A stretch of 6,545 bases of DNA from positions 1-6,545 of the forward strand of contig CAAFQL010000094.1 of the NCBI GenBank assembly GCA_900765125.1. Direction: 5' to 3'. Positions 6,481 to 6,545 of the stretch are shown one piece after another; the first letter of the stretch is position 1, and the number at the start of each line of letters is the position of its first letter. The position numbers and the translations under genes were made by a program. The DNA comes from Oscillospiraceae bacterium (GTDB lineage Bacteria; Bacillota; Clostridia; Oscillospirales; Ruminococcaceae). The notes beneath the pieces were generated by a model. That model worked only from the letters and a program-made list of their open reading frames with translations. It had not been told where the DNA came from and did not search any database.

Positions 6481-6530
6481 GTATAAATCAAAATACTCAT
6501 ACAGCGACAGTTTAGCAGAAAACCCTGTAT
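6479..6530 (-). promoter_or_regulatory. Alternating inverted repeats in the pnp 5' leader
   Basis: Reading 5' to 3' on the minus strand, the leader holds ATACAG (6530-6525), CTGTAT (6504-6499) and ATACAG (6484-6479). The middle copy can pair with either outer copy. The downstream hairpin can extend to about 10 bp (6504-6495 with 6488-6479, including two G-T pairs) around a 6-nt loop, and it abuts the ribosome binding site. In E. coli, pnp is autoregulated through a structured 5' leader cut by RNase III; a similar role here is only inference. A weak -10-like TATTAT (6541-6536) lies just upstream, but its -35 would fall at or beyond the window edge. Confidence 0.35.
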
Positions 6531-6545
6531 CCTTAATAATAATTA

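Overview
The window looks like ordinary chromosome from a low-GC Gram-positive anaerobe, most likely a Ruminococcus-like member of the Clostridia (Oscillospiraceae). This rests on the style of the SecA, Hsp33 and PNPase proteins, strong AGGAGG-type ribosome binding sites, moderately AT-rich codon use, and terminators with GC stems and T-tracts. The genus is an inference. No mobile element, CRISPR array, tRNA or rRNA is visible.

Layout: (1) 1-2451, plus strand: the preprotein translocase ATPase SecA, missing about 80-85 N-terminal residues at the window edge. (2) 2452-2635: a 184-nt intergenic stretch dense with RNA structure. It holds an A/T closing helix, a perfect 7-bp hairpin, a possible pseudoknot, and a strong intrinsic terminator whose T-tract ends directly at the Shine-Dalgarno of the next gene. 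(3) 2636-3397, plus strand: a class I SAM-dependent methyltransferase of unknown substrate. (4) 3398-4267, plus strand: Hsp33 (hslO), whose start codon directly follows the methyltransferase stop codon. (5) 4268-4345: a short convergent gap with a terminator that probably serves both strands. (6) 4346-6463, minus strand: complete polynucleotide phosphorylase (pnp). (7) 6464-6545: the pnp 5' leader, with alternating inverted repeats next to its ribosome binding site.

How the genes fit together: all four are housekeeping or stress genes (protein export, an unassigned methylation, redox-triggered chaperoning, RNA turnover). The methyltransferase and hslO form a tightly coupled two-gene unit. They appear to sit behind a transcription attenuator, so both would be controlled together by the structured leader. 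PNPase is a separate, convergent unit.

The most interesting part is the leader at about 2446-2622. It has the architecture of a riboswitch-like OFF switch (upstream fold, alternative antiterminator pairing, terminator, ribosome binding site). I could not match it by eye to any riboswitch class whose consensus I know. It could be a known family I fail to recognise, an undescribed one, or a small RNA from the secA 3' end.
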